Positions 35,909-44,817 of a stretch of 64,000 bases of DNA are shown one piece after another. The notes under the pieces were generated by a model that saw only the letters and a list, made by a program, of their open reading frames with translations, was not told the origin of the DNA and searched no databases. Source of the stretch: Planctomycetota bacterium (GTDB lineage: Bacteria; Planctomycetota; Planctomycetia; Pirellulales; UBA7805); the NCBI GenBank assembly GCA_003389215.1, contig QQVP01000110.1:1-64000 (forward strand), in the 5' to 3' direction. Position numbers and translations under genes: made by a program. Position 1 is the stretch's first letter. Every line of letters starts with the position of its first letter.

Positions 35909-35989
35909 ATCCGAATTGTGGCGGAGAGCGGAACGCGATTCGAGATTCCCGGTGTCGGAATCAGTCCGCCAGAAGCAGCCATCGGCCCG

Positions 35990-37234
35990 CTAGCGCGCAC
36001 TCCGCCGCCGCCAGCCGTAAAGGCCGAGGCCAACGAGCGCCAGCGCCGCCATGGCATAGGTCGACGGTTCGGGGACGATCGTGGCGAGGTAAATGACCTC
36101 GCCCCCAAAGGCAGGGCTGGAAGCAACGAAGACGATCTGGTTGCCGACGATGTCCGGACGGTCGGACGCCAGGAACGGGATCGACTCGCCGTTGATGAAT
36201 CCACCTTCCTCGATCACTTCAACGAGGGTTCCGTCAATCTCTGCATAGAGGCCGACGATGGAGTTGGAAAGCGAGCTGTCCGTGCCCGTAAAGACGACGT
36301 TTCCGTTTGAGATATCGGGGTCCCCGATGTTCGCAAAGGTAACGGACCGACCCGGGATCACCGTGTTGGTATCGGCGACAAGATCCAACACTCCATCTTG
36401 CCAGCGGTACGCGCCGCGAACCCCGGTGGTGACGGACGCACCACGAAAGACAACGTCGCCGTCCTTGATACGAGAGTCGCTCAAGCTCGTGAAGTCTCCT
36501 GCGCTGCCAGGCATGGTGGTGTCGACGTCGGCGACCAGATCGGTGGTGGCTCCGTCAGTTACGTAAATGCCGGCGTGACCGGAACCGTCGAATCCGGCGA
36601 AGACGACTTGCCCGTCGTCAGCATCCGGCTCGAAGAAGTCGCTAAAGTTGCCGGTGTGGCCGGGGATGGCGACCGAATTGTCGATCACGGTGCTGAGACT
36701 GCCACCGGTGCTCGATAAGATTCCGTCGACGCCGCCGCCCTGCGCCGCGAAGATGACGGAGCCGCCATCGATGACCGGACGAAATACGAAATCAAACGTG
36801 CTGGCCGTTCCGGGTACCATCGTATTCCCATCCGCCACGAGTTGGACGCTGCCCGACACGTCGCTATACACCCGCTGATTGAAAGGTGACGTGGTACTGC
36901 TGAACGTGACCTTTCCGCCGTCGATGTCCGAGGGCTGGTTATCGAAAGGGATGAGATTGTCCGTTCCACTCAGCGTGTTTCGGTCAGCAACCCGTTGCAG
37001 TTGCCCACTCAGAAGGTCATACGTGTAGATGCCCGCCTGGTCACCGGACCCGCGACCTTCGAACACGACGGTCTGACCGTCGAATGCCGGACGTAGCAAG
37101 CGGGAAAACGACCCGGTTCCATCAGGAATCGCAGCGGAGTTCTCAACGAGCTTTTGAAACTGAAACGTCACGCCCCAGGCGGGCGTTGCCAAATGCAGCA
37201 GCGCGAATGTGAAGATAATGACATTGAATCGCAT
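35990..37234 (-). CDS. PEP-CTERM secreted protein, beta-propeller-like
   Basis: 414 aa exported protein. Signal peptide 'MRFNVIIFTFALLHLATPAW'. The body is six or seven repeats of about 55-60 residues sharing 'VFxGxxSxxxxGIYxxxxG' and 'DxxTxxPGxxGxF' (for example 'SGDQAGIYTYDLLSGQL', 'VFAGFDGSGHAGIYVTD'), suggesting a propeller. The sorting tail is 'VPEPSTYAMAALALVGLGLY' plus an Arg cluster, the exosortase-recognised PEP-CTERM signal. It is one of three such genes in a row on the minus strand. Repeat copy C sits about 15 bp upstream of the ATG, so it likely carries or disrupts its control region. Confidence 0.87.
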   Translation of the reverse strand: MRFNVIIFTFALLHLATPAWGVTFQFQKLVENSAAIPDGTGSFSRLLRPAFDGQTVVFEGRGSGDQAGIYTYDLLSGQLQRVADRNTLSGTDNLIPFDNQPSDIDGGKVTFSSTTSPFNQRVYSDVSGSVQLVADGNTMVPGTASTFDFVFRPVIDGGSVIFAAQGGGVDGILSSTGGSLSTVIDNSVAIPGHTGNFSDFFEPDADDGQVVFAGFDGSGHAGIYVTDGATTDLVADVDTTMPGSAGDFTSLSDSRIKDGDVVFRGASVTTGVRGAYRWQDGVLDLVADTNTVIPGRSVTFANIGDPDISNGNVVFTGTDSSLSNSIVGLYAEIDGTLVEVIEEGGFINGESIPFLASDRPDIVGNQIVFVASSPAFGGEVIYLATIVPEPSTYAMAALALVGLGLYGWRRRSAR

Positions 37235-37249
37235 GTACGTGCCTGACCG

Positions 37250-37355
37250 TTATTGATGGCTGCGTTGTTAATGAGCCCTTCGCGGCGGCGGTGATGACTG
37301 GAATGCCGGCCTCCCGCTGGTCGGCCTGGTTCATTGGCTGCGCAGGGCTCAATAG
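37250..37355 (-). repeat. interspersed 105-bp repeat, copy C
   Basis: Reverse orientation relative to copies A and B: begins TTATTGATGGCTGCGTTG and ends GCAGGGCTCAATAG. It lies directly upstream of the 35990-37234 PEP-CTERM gene. Confidence 0.9.
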
Positions 37356-37448
37356 GTTGGAATTCCGAAAGAAAACGTACTCATTGTGCTATCGCTTCAT
37401 AAACGTGACGGGACCCGCAACGTGACGGGACCCACCTGAGCGTCGATC

Positions 37449-38825
37449 TCAGGAATCACGAACTTGTCGCGAGGCCAGGATGGTTGGCATGCGGGCTGCG
37501 TTCTTGAAGCTGTGTGATTGAACAGCCGCACGGACTTCATCCGCATCCCGATCGGGTTTGGCGTCGCGGTGATCCATGCGTGCGAAAGCGGCACGGGGCG
37601 CTCGCCGCCAGCGGTAAAGGGCAAGGCCAACGAGCGCCAGCGCCGCCATGGCATAGGTCGACGGCTCGGGAACAGGCGGCGCGTAGACGTAGGCCGCCCC
37701 GGCTTGCGACTCGGTTTCGCTGTCGAGTCGCGCTCCAATCAGGGCCGTGTCGCCCTCGATCGCCACGGCAAAGCCGAACTCAGTCTGCGTGGCACCATCG
37801 AACGCCGTGATGAGCTGCAGTTCCGCTCCCGTAATCGTGTCGAAGATGAACACGTTATCGCGATCTCGAGAGCCGACAATGGCTCGGTCGCCGTCGATGT
37901 CGACCGACCAACCGAATTCGAAGGTTCCGTCGGACGGCGTGAGCTCGAAGAGCTGGTTGCCGGTCGTCGTGTCGTACAGATAGGCACTACTGGCTCCCGG
38001 TGCGCCAATGATGGCCGTCGTGCCACTAACGGCCACCGACCGGCCAAAGTCGGCCGTAATCTCGCCCGTGGGATTGGGAATCTTGAACAGTTGACTGCCC
38101 GTGCTCACGTCGAAGATGTAGGCCGCTCCCTCCTTGATGAACGAGGCGGTTTCCAAGGGGTCGTCGCCGGCCGCGCCGATCACGGCGACCGAGCCGTCGA
38201 GGGCGACCGAGGTACCGAAATGGTCTTCGGCGTCGGTATCGTTACCCACCAGTTTGAAGACCTCGTTGCCGGTCGCCGTATCGAATACGAAGGCAGCGCC
38301 GGGCGCGCAATGGAGTTCGACACAGCCGTTCTTCTCGAAGATGGAACCGACCATCGCCCGGTTTCCGCTGACCGCGACCGATCCGCCGAAACCACTACCC
38401 GGCACGGGCACGTCAAACTCGTGAAGCTGATTTCCCGTCGTCGCGTCGTAGAGATAGGCCGCACCGGTGGCGGCCGTCATCAGGTGGTTGCCATCGATGT
38501 CGACGGTGAGCCCAAACTCCTTCCGCACCGCCGGATCGGGATTGGGGATGGCCAGAAGCTGGTTTTGCGTCGTCCGATCGAAGAGATAAACCGTTCCCCG
38601 GTCAGGTGCCGGCTTGCTCAACAGTCGAGGCTCGCCGACGACAAGGCGATTGCCGCTGATCGCCACGTCGGTTCCAAAGCGGTCGGTGTCGTCCGGCGCC
38701 GGCGGTAAGATCTTGGCCGTCGGCTGGTAGTCGGCCTGTACCGCGGTGGCCGCGACAAGGCCGATCGTGAACAAGCCGACGAGCAGTAGAAGTTGGTTCG
38801 TGGAGAAGTTGGCTGAAGGTCTCAA
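37449..38825 (-). CDS. PEP-CTERM secreted protein, FG-GAP-like propeller
   Basis: About 458 aa. The track start lies in unrelated upstream text. I start at TTG 38825, preceded by 'GAGGAA' 7 bases away, which gives a signal peptide ('LLLLVGLFTIGLVAATAVQA'). The body is about seven repeats of the FG-GAP type, each with 'FGxxVAxxGxxAxVGAxxD' and 'YLFDxxTGxQLxxL' (for example 'DRFGTDVAISGNRLVVGEP', 'AAYIFDVSTGSQLFKI'). The PEP-CTERM tail 'VPEPSTYAMAALALVGLALY' is unusually followed by about 50 more residues, so the sorting signal is internal rather than terminal, or the stop codon has been lost. Confidence 0.85.
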   Translation of the reverse strand: MRPSANFSTNQLLLLVGLFTIGLVAATAVQADYQPTAKILPPAPDDTDRFGTDVAISGNRLVVGEPRLLSKPAPDRGTVYLFDRTTQNQLLAIPNPDPAVRKEFGLTVDIDGNHLMTAATGAAYLYDATTGNQLHEFDVPVPGSGFGGSVAVSGNRAMVGSIFEKNGCVELHCAPGAAFVFDTATGNEVFKLVGNDTDAEDHFGTSVALDGSVAVIGAAGDDPLETASFIKEGAAYIFDVSTGSQLFKIPNPTGEITADFGRSVAVSGTTAIIGAPGASSAYLYDTTTGNQLFELTPSDGTFEFGWSVDIDGDRAIVGSRDRDNVFIFDTITGAELQLITAFDGATQTEFGFAVAIEGDTALIGARLDSETESQAGAAYVYAPPVPEPSTYAMAALALVGLALYRWRRAPRAAFARMDHRDAKPDRDADEVRAAVQSHSFKNAARMPTILASRQVRDS

Positions 38826-38955
38826 TGGTCGGTTCCTCGGTTCGTGGGACGACTTGCCTGGGAGGTTGTGCTGGAAAGGATGTGTGGTGCCGTGCTTGGA
38901 ACGACGATCTCTTTCTTGGCTCTTTCTTGGCAGAGTTCTTGTTTCTACGGCGCCT

Positions 38956-39657
38956 CTACCACGACTCTGTGCTTGGCAATCGCCGCCGCCAGCCGTAAAG
39001 ACCGAGCCCCAGTAGCGCCAGCGCCGCCATGGCATAGGTCGACGGTTCGGGGACGACGTGGGCCCCGCCGTACTCGATGACCGCGCGACGACTGGGGTTT
39101 CTCAGATTGTTGACGTCGTTCCACTTCAATGGTGGGGTGAACAACCAAGCGACCCCGTAGTCCTCGCCTCCGCCTGGTTGCTGGGTGTGATTGTCGAAGA
39201 TGGCCGGTGCCGAGTAGGTCCACGGTTCCCCCGTCACCCACGTCCAGTTTCCTTCACTCACTTCGTCCGTCGCGCCGATCCAGCCTTGGTCGAAGGCCTT
39301 CTGATGCGGCTCCAGTACGGCCTGACGAACAAACAGCCACTCGCTTGCGCTGGTGAACGTCGCCAGATGACCAAAGCGGCCGTCATGGACTAAGTTCTCT
39401 GCCGTGTCGCGGGCCGTGTGCCAGGTAACGGGGCCCTCGTCGAATTCAATCAGTTGGTACCACTTGTCGTTGCCACCGGAACCGGCCGCCCACTGCTGCG
39501 TTTCCAACACGATAATGCTGGCACTTGCGAGCTGCGAACCGAGCTGCCAGCAAGTGACAGCCAAGAGTGTTGTGACAACCGAGGCGCAGCGCCGACTCCG
39601 TGGCGATGGCCCGCTGAATCGGAACAGGCGAGCGGAGGCGAATGGTAGCGCGTTCAA
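38956..39657 (-). CDS. PEP-CTERM protein with C-type lectin-like domain
   Basis: 233 aa. Signal peptide ends near 'LGSQLASASI'. The mature part has C-type lectin-like landmarks in order: 'WHTARDTAENLVHDGRFGHL', 'FDQGWIGATDEVSEGNWTWV', the 'EPW' then 'GGGEDYGVAW' segment (calcium/carbohydrate-site-like), 'KWNDVNNL' (the WND core) and 'AVIEYGG'. The PEP-CTERM tail is 'VPEPSTYAMAALALLGLGLY'. Probably a surface carbohydrate-binding protein sorted by an exosortase. A Shine-Dalgarno (AAGGAG) precedes the ATG. The 31-bp-period operator array lies 164-247 bp upstream. Confidence 0.87.
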   Translation of the reverse strand: MNALPFASARLFRFSGPSPRSRRCASVVTTLLAVTCWQLGSQLASASIIVLETQQWAAGSGGNDKWYQLIEFDEGPVTWHTARDTAENLVHDGRFGHLATFTSASEWLFVRQAVLEPHQKAFDQGWIGATDEVSEGNWTWVTGEPWTYSAPAIFDNHTQQPGGGEDYGVAWLFTPPLKWNDVNNLRNPSRRAVIEYGGAHVVPEPSTYAMAALALLGLGLYGWRRRLPSTESW

Positions 39658-39820
39658 GGGATCGCTCCTTATGTCTTGGTATGAAAGACGACGTATTTTT
39701 CCGCATTCCCCGGGACCGGGTTGCGTCGCAAATAGAGTGCCTTCGGTGCCGCCGGCCGGGGACTTTTCTGTAAGACACGCTCGGCCCGCGACTTAGTACG
39801 GCCGGCGCGCCTGGACCAAC

Positions 39821-39904
39821 TGTCCGCGTGCGGTCAGCTGCGGCGCGGCCGTGTCCGGCTGCGGTCAAGTCGCCAACGCAACTGTCCGGAATCGGACAGT
39901 TGCG
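39821..39904. promoter_or_regulatory. three operator-like dyads, 31-bp period
   Basis: TGTCCG-N4-CGGTCA at 39821-39836, the same at 39852-39867, and TGTCCG-N4-CGGACA at 39883-39898, each starting exactly 31 bp after the last. The third is part of a perfect 12-bp hairpin (39877-39904) with GAAT loop. The even spacing of about three helical turns suggests cooperative binding on one DNA face. The likely target is the lectin-like gene on the minus strand. The rest of 39658-40185 holds nothing else I can name. Confidence 0.7.
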
Positions 39905-40185
39905 CATGGGCCACCCAGAAGCGAACGATGAAGCTCTCACTCCTGCCGTTCGGCGGGCAGACGGCAGTGACGCTCGACGCGGCGCAAGCCCGCGGAACGA
40001 CGTGCCATTAGCGCGCGACAAAGAGAACGCGACCGGGAGAACCAAGGAAAAAAGAAGTGACGACCGGTACGAGGCGGCCCGGCGCGGTATGGCGGTCGCG
40101 CCCTTCGCGTCGTCGAACCGCGCGGCACTTCCGTTCGCGCAACAATCCAACCGCGCAAAAAAACAACCACACGAACCAACCGCGC

Positions 40186-40226
40186 AAAAAAAGACCCTTC
40201 GCAGTCGGGGCAGTAACTGCGAAGGG
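40186..40226 (-). terminator. strong minus-strand terminator without an assigned gene
   Basis: On the minus strand, an 11-bp perfect stem (CCCTTCGCAGT with its complement at 40195-40205/40216-40226, 10-base loop) is followed by TCTTTTTTT. The next gene upstream on this strand is the small ORF at 40238-40516; the sulfatase ends about 400 bp away. Confidence 0.8.
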
Positions 40227-40237
40227 AAGCGAGGGCT

Positions 40238-40516
40238 CTAAGACTTCCCCCGCTGCACATGTGTATTTGTATTCTTTGCGGATGGGCCCCCGAATGCAAG
40301 TGTGGTCGTGGAGAATTCTCTTGCGGCGGTTCGCCGCACCTCGTTCGGCAAGCGAACTCGTCCGCGCGACGTTCCGTCGCCCTGTGTAAAGGAGCCGATT
40401 TTCGCGGGTTTTCGTTCGCTCACGTCCCGCTGCCGGGCCAACTTATACCCCCTGCAAAGCGGACTCATGACGTGCCGAACGTCTTCGTTCGCGGCGCTAA
40501 CGACACCCCCCCTCAT
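40238..40516 (-). CDS. possible small gene or ncRNA ending at a terminator
   Basis: A 92-codon ORF (internal ATG gives 'MSPLCRGYKLARQRDVSERK') whose stop lies 12 bp before the terminator at 40186-40226. The product is basic and unlike any family I know. No clear Shine-Dalgarno precedes either start. The region also has stems (for example CGAACG-AAGA-CGTTCG near 40480), so a structured RNA is possible. I list it because the terminator implies a transcript here. Confidence 0.35.
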   Translation of the reverse strand: MRGGVVSAANEDVRHVMSPLCRGYKLARQRDVSERKPAKIGSFTQGDGTSRGRVRLPNEVRRTAAREFSTTTLAFGGPSAKNTNTHVQRGKS

Positions 40517-40624
40517 CGGCTGGTTCGCCAGGCGGTGAGAGCTGCCTCACCGCAGGCGGCGCGGACTCCGCTCACCGCCCGCCGTCGGCTCCTGGGGCCA
40601 ACCCCAGACAGGCAAGCCCAAGAA

Positions 40625-42223
40625 CTACAACTCGGGAATCGCGGCGTCCGCTTCGACGCGCTCGCCTTCCCAAGTCACCACGCCCGCTTCATACGTCAAC
40701 ACGCGGCCACCGCTGCCGGGAACGGGTCGGGCGTTGCGCTTCGGCAGGTGCGCGCGATGCCGCGCGAGGTCCGCTTGATATTGCGGGTCCGCGGCCAGGT
40801 TCTGCCACTCGTTCGCATCGCGGCGATGATCGTACAGTTCTTCGCTGCCGTCGGCGTAGCGAATGTACCGCCAGTCGCGGCTGCGGACCGAGTGGTTGTC
40901 ATGGTTGTGCGTGGTGATGGCCGGCCACGGTCGCGCCGTCTGCGCATCGCGCAGTTGCGGCATCAGGCTATGACCCTCCAGTCCTTCCCGCGCGGGCAGG
41001 CCGCAGAGTTTGACGAGCGTCGGATAGAGATCCAACAACTCGGCCGGCTCACCACAGCGGGCGGTCTTGGCGACCTGCGGACCGGCGAAGATCAGCGGTA
41101 CCTGCGTCGACTCCTCCCAGAGAGAGTTCTTGCCGGTGATCAGCTTCTCGCCGAGATGAAAACCGTGATCGGACCAGAGCACGACGACCGTGTTGTCGGC
41201 CAACTCGTTTTCCTCCAGCGCCGCCAGAACGCGGCCCACCTGGGAATCCATGAAGCTGACGCAGGCCAGGTACGAGCGAACCAGATTCTTCCACTGGTCC
41301 TCTTCTTCCAGAAAACGGAGTCGCGGCTCGGGCAATTTCCAATGCAGGTACCAGGAAAATCGCGGCGTGTCGTCACGGTCGTCGCGACGGACCTTCGGAA
41401 GCTGGAGGTTCGACGTCGGGTAAAGATCGAACCACTCTTGCGTCGCGTAGAGCGGCACGTGGGGCAGAAAAAACCCGACGGTAAAGAAGAACGGCTGCTC
41501 GTCGTCGCGACGCGCTTCTGACAGGCGTTCGACTGCCCAGCTGGCGACACGCCAGTCGCCCTTCTCCTCATCGCGGTGGGGAAAGGTGCCCCAGTCGACC
41601 AGCGGATGCCGGCTCGGCGTTTTGACGAGCAGCTGTCCGGGACCGCGACCGATGCTCACCGGCGGTCCGTGGCGCGCGAACTCGGCCCGTGTGCGGTCCT
41701 CGCGATAGTGATGCACCTTGCCGGCGGTCAGGGTGCGATAACCATGTCGGGCAAAGTACTGGGTGAGGGTCTCGTGATCCTTGAGCGTGGCCACTTCGCG
41801 CAACCACGGCGAGAGACCGTAGACGCCAGTCGTCGAGGGTCGCAGCCCGGTGAAGATACTGGTCCGCGACGGATTGCAAAGCGGAGCCTGACAGTGGGCG
41901 TTGGTAAACAACGTGCCGCGCGCCGCCAGGGCGTCGATGTGCGGGGTCTTCACCTGCTCATGCCCGCCGAGGCAACCGACCCAATCGTTCAGATCGTCGA
42001 TGCAGATCATGAGCACATTGGGCCGGCGGCCTGCACCCCGTTGGTCAGCGGAGGCTTCTGCCTTGGCCTCACCCGTTACTCCGCCAACCGTCTCGTCGGC
42101 AACCGGCTCGCCATCATCGGCGGCGGCCGAGCCCGCTGTCGTCAGCGTGACGACCGAGAAGATCAGCAGCAGCCGACCTAACGTCGTCGTCGCTGGCTGC
42201 GTGCGTCGTCGTTGCTTCGTCAT
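40625..42223 (-). CDS. secreted sulfatase, iduronate-2-sulfatase type
   Basis: 532 aa from MTKQRRRTQPATTT, which has a strong Shine-Dalgarno (GGAGGAG); the track start adds 32 doubtful codons. A signal peptide ends near 'AGSAAADD'. The active-site motif is 'PLCNPSRTSIFTG', a Cys-type formylglycine site (C-x-P-S-R). Metal ligands are visible in 'NVLMICIDDLNDW' and later 'VVVLWSDHGFHLGEKLITGK'. The C-terminal part ('YRYADGSEELYDH...NEW') is the usual small domain. Planctomycetes use such enzymes on sulfated polysaccharides. Activation needs a formylglycine-generating enzyme, not seen in this window. Confidence 0.92.
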   Translation of the reverse strand: MTKQRRRTQPATTTLGRLLLIFSVVTLTTAGSAAADDGEPVADETVGGVTGEAKAEASADQRGAGRRPNVLMICIDDLNDWVGCLGGHEQVKTPHIDALAARGTLFTNAHCQAPLCNPSRTSIFTGLRPSTTGVYGLSPWLREVATLKDHETLTQYFARHGYRTLTAGKVHHYREDRTRAEFARHGPPVSIGRGPGQLLVKTPSRHPLVDWGTFPHRDEEKGDWRVASWAVERLSEARRDDEQPFFFTVGFFLPHVPLYATQEWFDLYPTSNLQLPKVRRDDRDDTPRFSWYLHWKLPEPRLRFLEEEDQWKNLVRSYLACVSFMDSQVGRVLAALEENELADNTVVVLWSDHGFHLGEKLITGKNSLWEESTQVPLIFAGPQVAKTARCGEPAELLDLYPTLVKLCGLPAREGLEGHSLMPQLRDAQTARPWPAITTHNHDNHSVRSRDWRYIRYADGSEELYDHRRDANEWQNLAADPQYQADLARHRAHLPKRNARPVPGSGGRVLTYEAGVVTWEGERVEADAAIPEL

Positions 42224-42284
42224 GAGATGCTCCTCCGTAGGACCCTGTACCGCCGTCGCACCTGCGCCGCCGCGGGCGGCCTCG

Positions 42285-43529
42285 CTAATTCGTGAAGCGA
42301 TCGGGCCGCAGCGCCGCAATGTCGAGGCTCGTCTTGCCGGTCAAAATTCCCTCGGCGACCAGCTTACCCGTGATCGGCCCCTGGGTAAGTCCCAGCATAC
42401 CGTGTCCCGAGGCGATCCAGACCTTCGGCGACGTGGGCGTGGGCCCAATCATCGGCACGCCGTCGGGGGCCATTGGTCGCAGATGGCACCAGCGCGACCG
42501 CACGGGGGCCGATTCGATGCCCTCCATGTAACGCCCGGCGCCGACCGACAGCTGGCGAATGCGTGCCGGCAGCTGACGCAGATTGAAGCCACTCAGTTCC
42601 ATGGTTCCGGCCAGCCGCACGAAGTCGTCGATCGGCGTGGCAAAGACCCGCTCCTCGACGAATAAGGTCGGCGCCCGAATGCCGGGCTGGGGCGCTTCGA
42701 TGTCGAGATGGTAGCCCTTGCCGGGCTGGATCGGCAGCCGCAGGTCGAGCTGCCGGGCGAGCCGGGGCGTCCAGGCTCCGCCAGCCACCACGGCACGGTC
42801 GACCTCGAGCTGGTCGTCCGCGGTCGTGATTCGCACCGGGCCACTTCCGTTGGCGAGGACCTGTTTCACCTCGACGTGTTCTCGCAGTTCGACGCCACGC
42901 TCCGCGGCGGCCCGGCTCAGCTCGACGACGAACGTGGCCGGGTTGCAGTAGGCCGATTCGTGGAATTGCACGCCGCCGGCCACCGGGGTCGTGACCGCCG
43001 GCTCCAACTCGCGAACTTCGTCCGCCGAGACCTCGCGCCAGGTGAAGCCAAAGCCCTCGAGCAGCTCGGCTTCGTGAAGCACCTCGGAGAGCGATTTCTT
43101 GCTGAGACAAACTTCCAGGCGGCCGAGGCGATGATAGCCGAAGTCGAAACGGTCCTTGAACTCTTCGAAGAGCTCGAAGCTGGCATGCCCCAACAGGGCG
43201 AGCAGCTCCGTGGCGCGGCGAACCCGCGGCGGCGAACAAGCCTTGTGAAATCGCCACAGCCAGCACATGAGCCCCCAGTCCCAGCGCATGGGAATGTAGA
43301 GCGGGCTGGACCGCTTCATCAGCAGGCTCAGGTTGCGCCAGATGACGCCGGGCTGATTGAGCGGCATATGCCCGGGAGTCAGTTGTCCGGCATTGCCCTG
43401 CGAGCTGCCCGAGCAGATCTTGTTCTGTTCGAGCAGGGTCACGCGGGCGCCCATCTCGGCGAGGTAGTAGGCAGTCGAGACGCCGATGACGCCCCCGCCG
43501 ATGACCACGACCCGCGACTCCGACATCAC
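42285..43529 (-). CDS. DadA-like FAD-dependent oxidoreductase
   Basis: D-amino-acid dehydrogenase/DAAO family, 414 aa. The N-terminal FAD site is 'VVVIGGGVIGVSTAYYLAEMG' shortened here to the GGGVIG core, followed by an acidic end of strand ('VTLLEQNKICSGSSQGNAGQ'). The middle has the substrate half ('GVQFHESAYCNPATFVVELS'). The C-terminus has 'DGVPMIGPTP' and 'IASGHGMLGLTQGPITGKLV', typical of DadA and glycine oxidase. The start may be the second Met. It lies 61 bp upstream of the sulfatase on the same strand, so the two may be co-transcribed, although no metabolic link is obvious. Confidence 0.88.
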   Translation of the reverse strand: MMSESRVVVIGGGVIGVSTAYYLAEMGARVTLLEQNKICSGSSQGNAGQLTPGHMPLNQPGVIWRNLSLLMKRSSPLYIPMRWDWGLMCWLWRFHKACSPPRVRRATELLALLGHASFELFEEFKDRFDFGYHRLGRLEVCLSKKSLSEVLHEAELLEGFGFTWREVSADEVRELEPAVTTPVAGGVQFHESAYCNPATFVVELSRAAAERGVELREHVEVKQVLANGSGPVRITTADDQLEVDRAVVAGGAWTPRLARQLDLRLPIQPGKGYHLDIEAPQPGIRAPTLFVEERVFATPIDDFVRLAGTMELSGFNLRQLPARIRQLSVGAGRYMEGIESAPVRSRWCHLRPMAPDGVPMIGPTPTSPKVWIASGHGMLGLTQGPITGKLVAEGILTGKTSLDIAALRPDRFTN

Positions 43530-43952
43530 ACGCTCCCGAACTCTCCATCACCTCGTACGGAACCGCCCCGCGACGGCCCGACATTGCCAATATAGGCAGT
43601 GTCGTGAAGCCGGAGAATGGTCGGCGGCGCCCGGCCGCGAACGCGTGCCGTTCTCGCTTGACGCGGGGGTGCCGGCGCGATTGTCGGCAACAACTCGAGC
43701 CACGAGCGACGGCAACCGGACCGGTCGTGCCGATTAGTTGACGTTTAGCGATCGCCGCCCGGCGTGGCGGACCGCAAGCCACGAGAACCGGCAGGACCCG
43801 CCTCGCCCAGCGAGAAAAGCGGGCCGCCCCACACGTTCTGGCGGGGCGATCGAGCACACCTTGGCCGGCGAAAGCTAGACTTGCCCGAATACGAAGCCCG
43901 CGGTGGACTCCGAGAATGGGACCCGCTTACGGCGTTTTCCGAGAACTTGCCG

Positions 43953-44768
43953 ATGCCAGCCGATACTTCCAATTTCGCCTGTCCCAGCACCGTCGAGTCG
44001 CTGCTGCATACGATCGACGCGCTCGTTCTGGTCATGGAGCCGGACGGCACGATCGCCGAGGTCAATCGGACCTGCGAGAAGCTGAGTGGCTTTGCCGCCG
44101 ACGAACTGTGTGGTCGCAACGTGGCCAGCGCCCTGTTGACGCAGGATTCGCACGTCGAGTTCATGCAGAACGTGCGTCGCGTGACCAACGGCGAGACGAT
44201 CGATCGCTTTGACGGCTCGCTCCTCACCAAGCGAGGCGACTCGAGCCGCATCCGCTGGACGGGACTGCCGCTTCCCGGCGCCGAATTCGAAAACGACACC
44301 CCCAGCGTGCTGCTGTGTGGCATCGACGTGACCACGGAACATCGGGCCCTGGTGGAGCTGGAAGAGGCCCGCACGATCAACACCGAGCTGCGGCAGGAAG
44401 TGGAACAGCTGAAGACGGTTGTGGAAGAGTCGGCCGAGCAGCCTCGCCAGGAGCGCCGCAGCGACCGCCGCCGCCACTATCCGTTCGAACAGGCGCTCGC
44501 CCCGCTGGTCGACCGACGGATGCCGGCCGAGAGCGATTTCTTCCGGGTCAAGTTCTACAACCTGGGAGCACGCGGCTTTTCTTATCTGAACCGCACGGCG
44601 CCGGCGCATCGGGATGTCGTCGTCTCGCTGGGAAGCGAAGACATGCAACTGATGCTCACCGCTCAAGTCAAGCACGTCACCGATCGAAACACGGTGGAAG
44701 GCAAGACGCTGTTGATCGGTTGTGAGTTTACCGGTCGCATGGCGACGAATAGTCGCGACGAGAAATAG
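43953..44768 (+). CDS. PAS domain plus PilZ-like domain protein
   Basis: 271 aa from MPADTSNFACP; the track start lies in a Pro/Arg-rich shadow 63 codons upstream. A PAS fold covers about residues 15-130: 'LLHTIDALVLVMEPDGTIAE', 'CEKLSGFAADELCGRNVASA' and the terminal strand 'LLCGIDVTTEHRALVELEEA'. A coiled coil follows ('ELRQEVEQLKTVVEESAEQ'). The last 100 residues look like a PilZ-type barrel: 'RQERRSDRRRHYPF' and 'FFRVKFYNLGARGFSYLN', where the RxxxR and D/NxSxxG elements are only partly met (Asn-Leu-Gly-Ala-Arg-Gly). It may sense a signal and respond to c-di-GMP. It is followed by a second PilZ-like gene. Confidence 0.75.
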   Translation: MPADTSNFACPSTVESLLHTIDALVLVMEPDGTIAEVNRTCEKLSGFAADELCGRNVASALLTQDSHVEFMQNVRRVTNGETIDRFDGSLLTKRGDSSRIRWTGLPLPGAEFENDTPSVLLCGIDVTTEHRALVELEEARTINTELRQEVEQLKTVVEESAEQPRQERRSDRRRHYPFEQALAPLVDRRMPAESDFFRVKFYNLGARGFSYLNRTAPAHRDVVVSLGSEDMQLMLTAQVKHVTDRNTVEGKTLLIGCEFTGRMATNSRDEK

Positions 44769-44817
44769 GATGCCGACGGCCAGACGAAGGCGGCCCGACG
44801 ACAGTGAGAATCGAACC

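Noticed and set aside
39821-39904. Possible mini-CRISPR array
   Set aside because: Units are 16-bp palindromes with 15-bp gaps, only three, and no cas genes; spacing and symmetry fit operators better.
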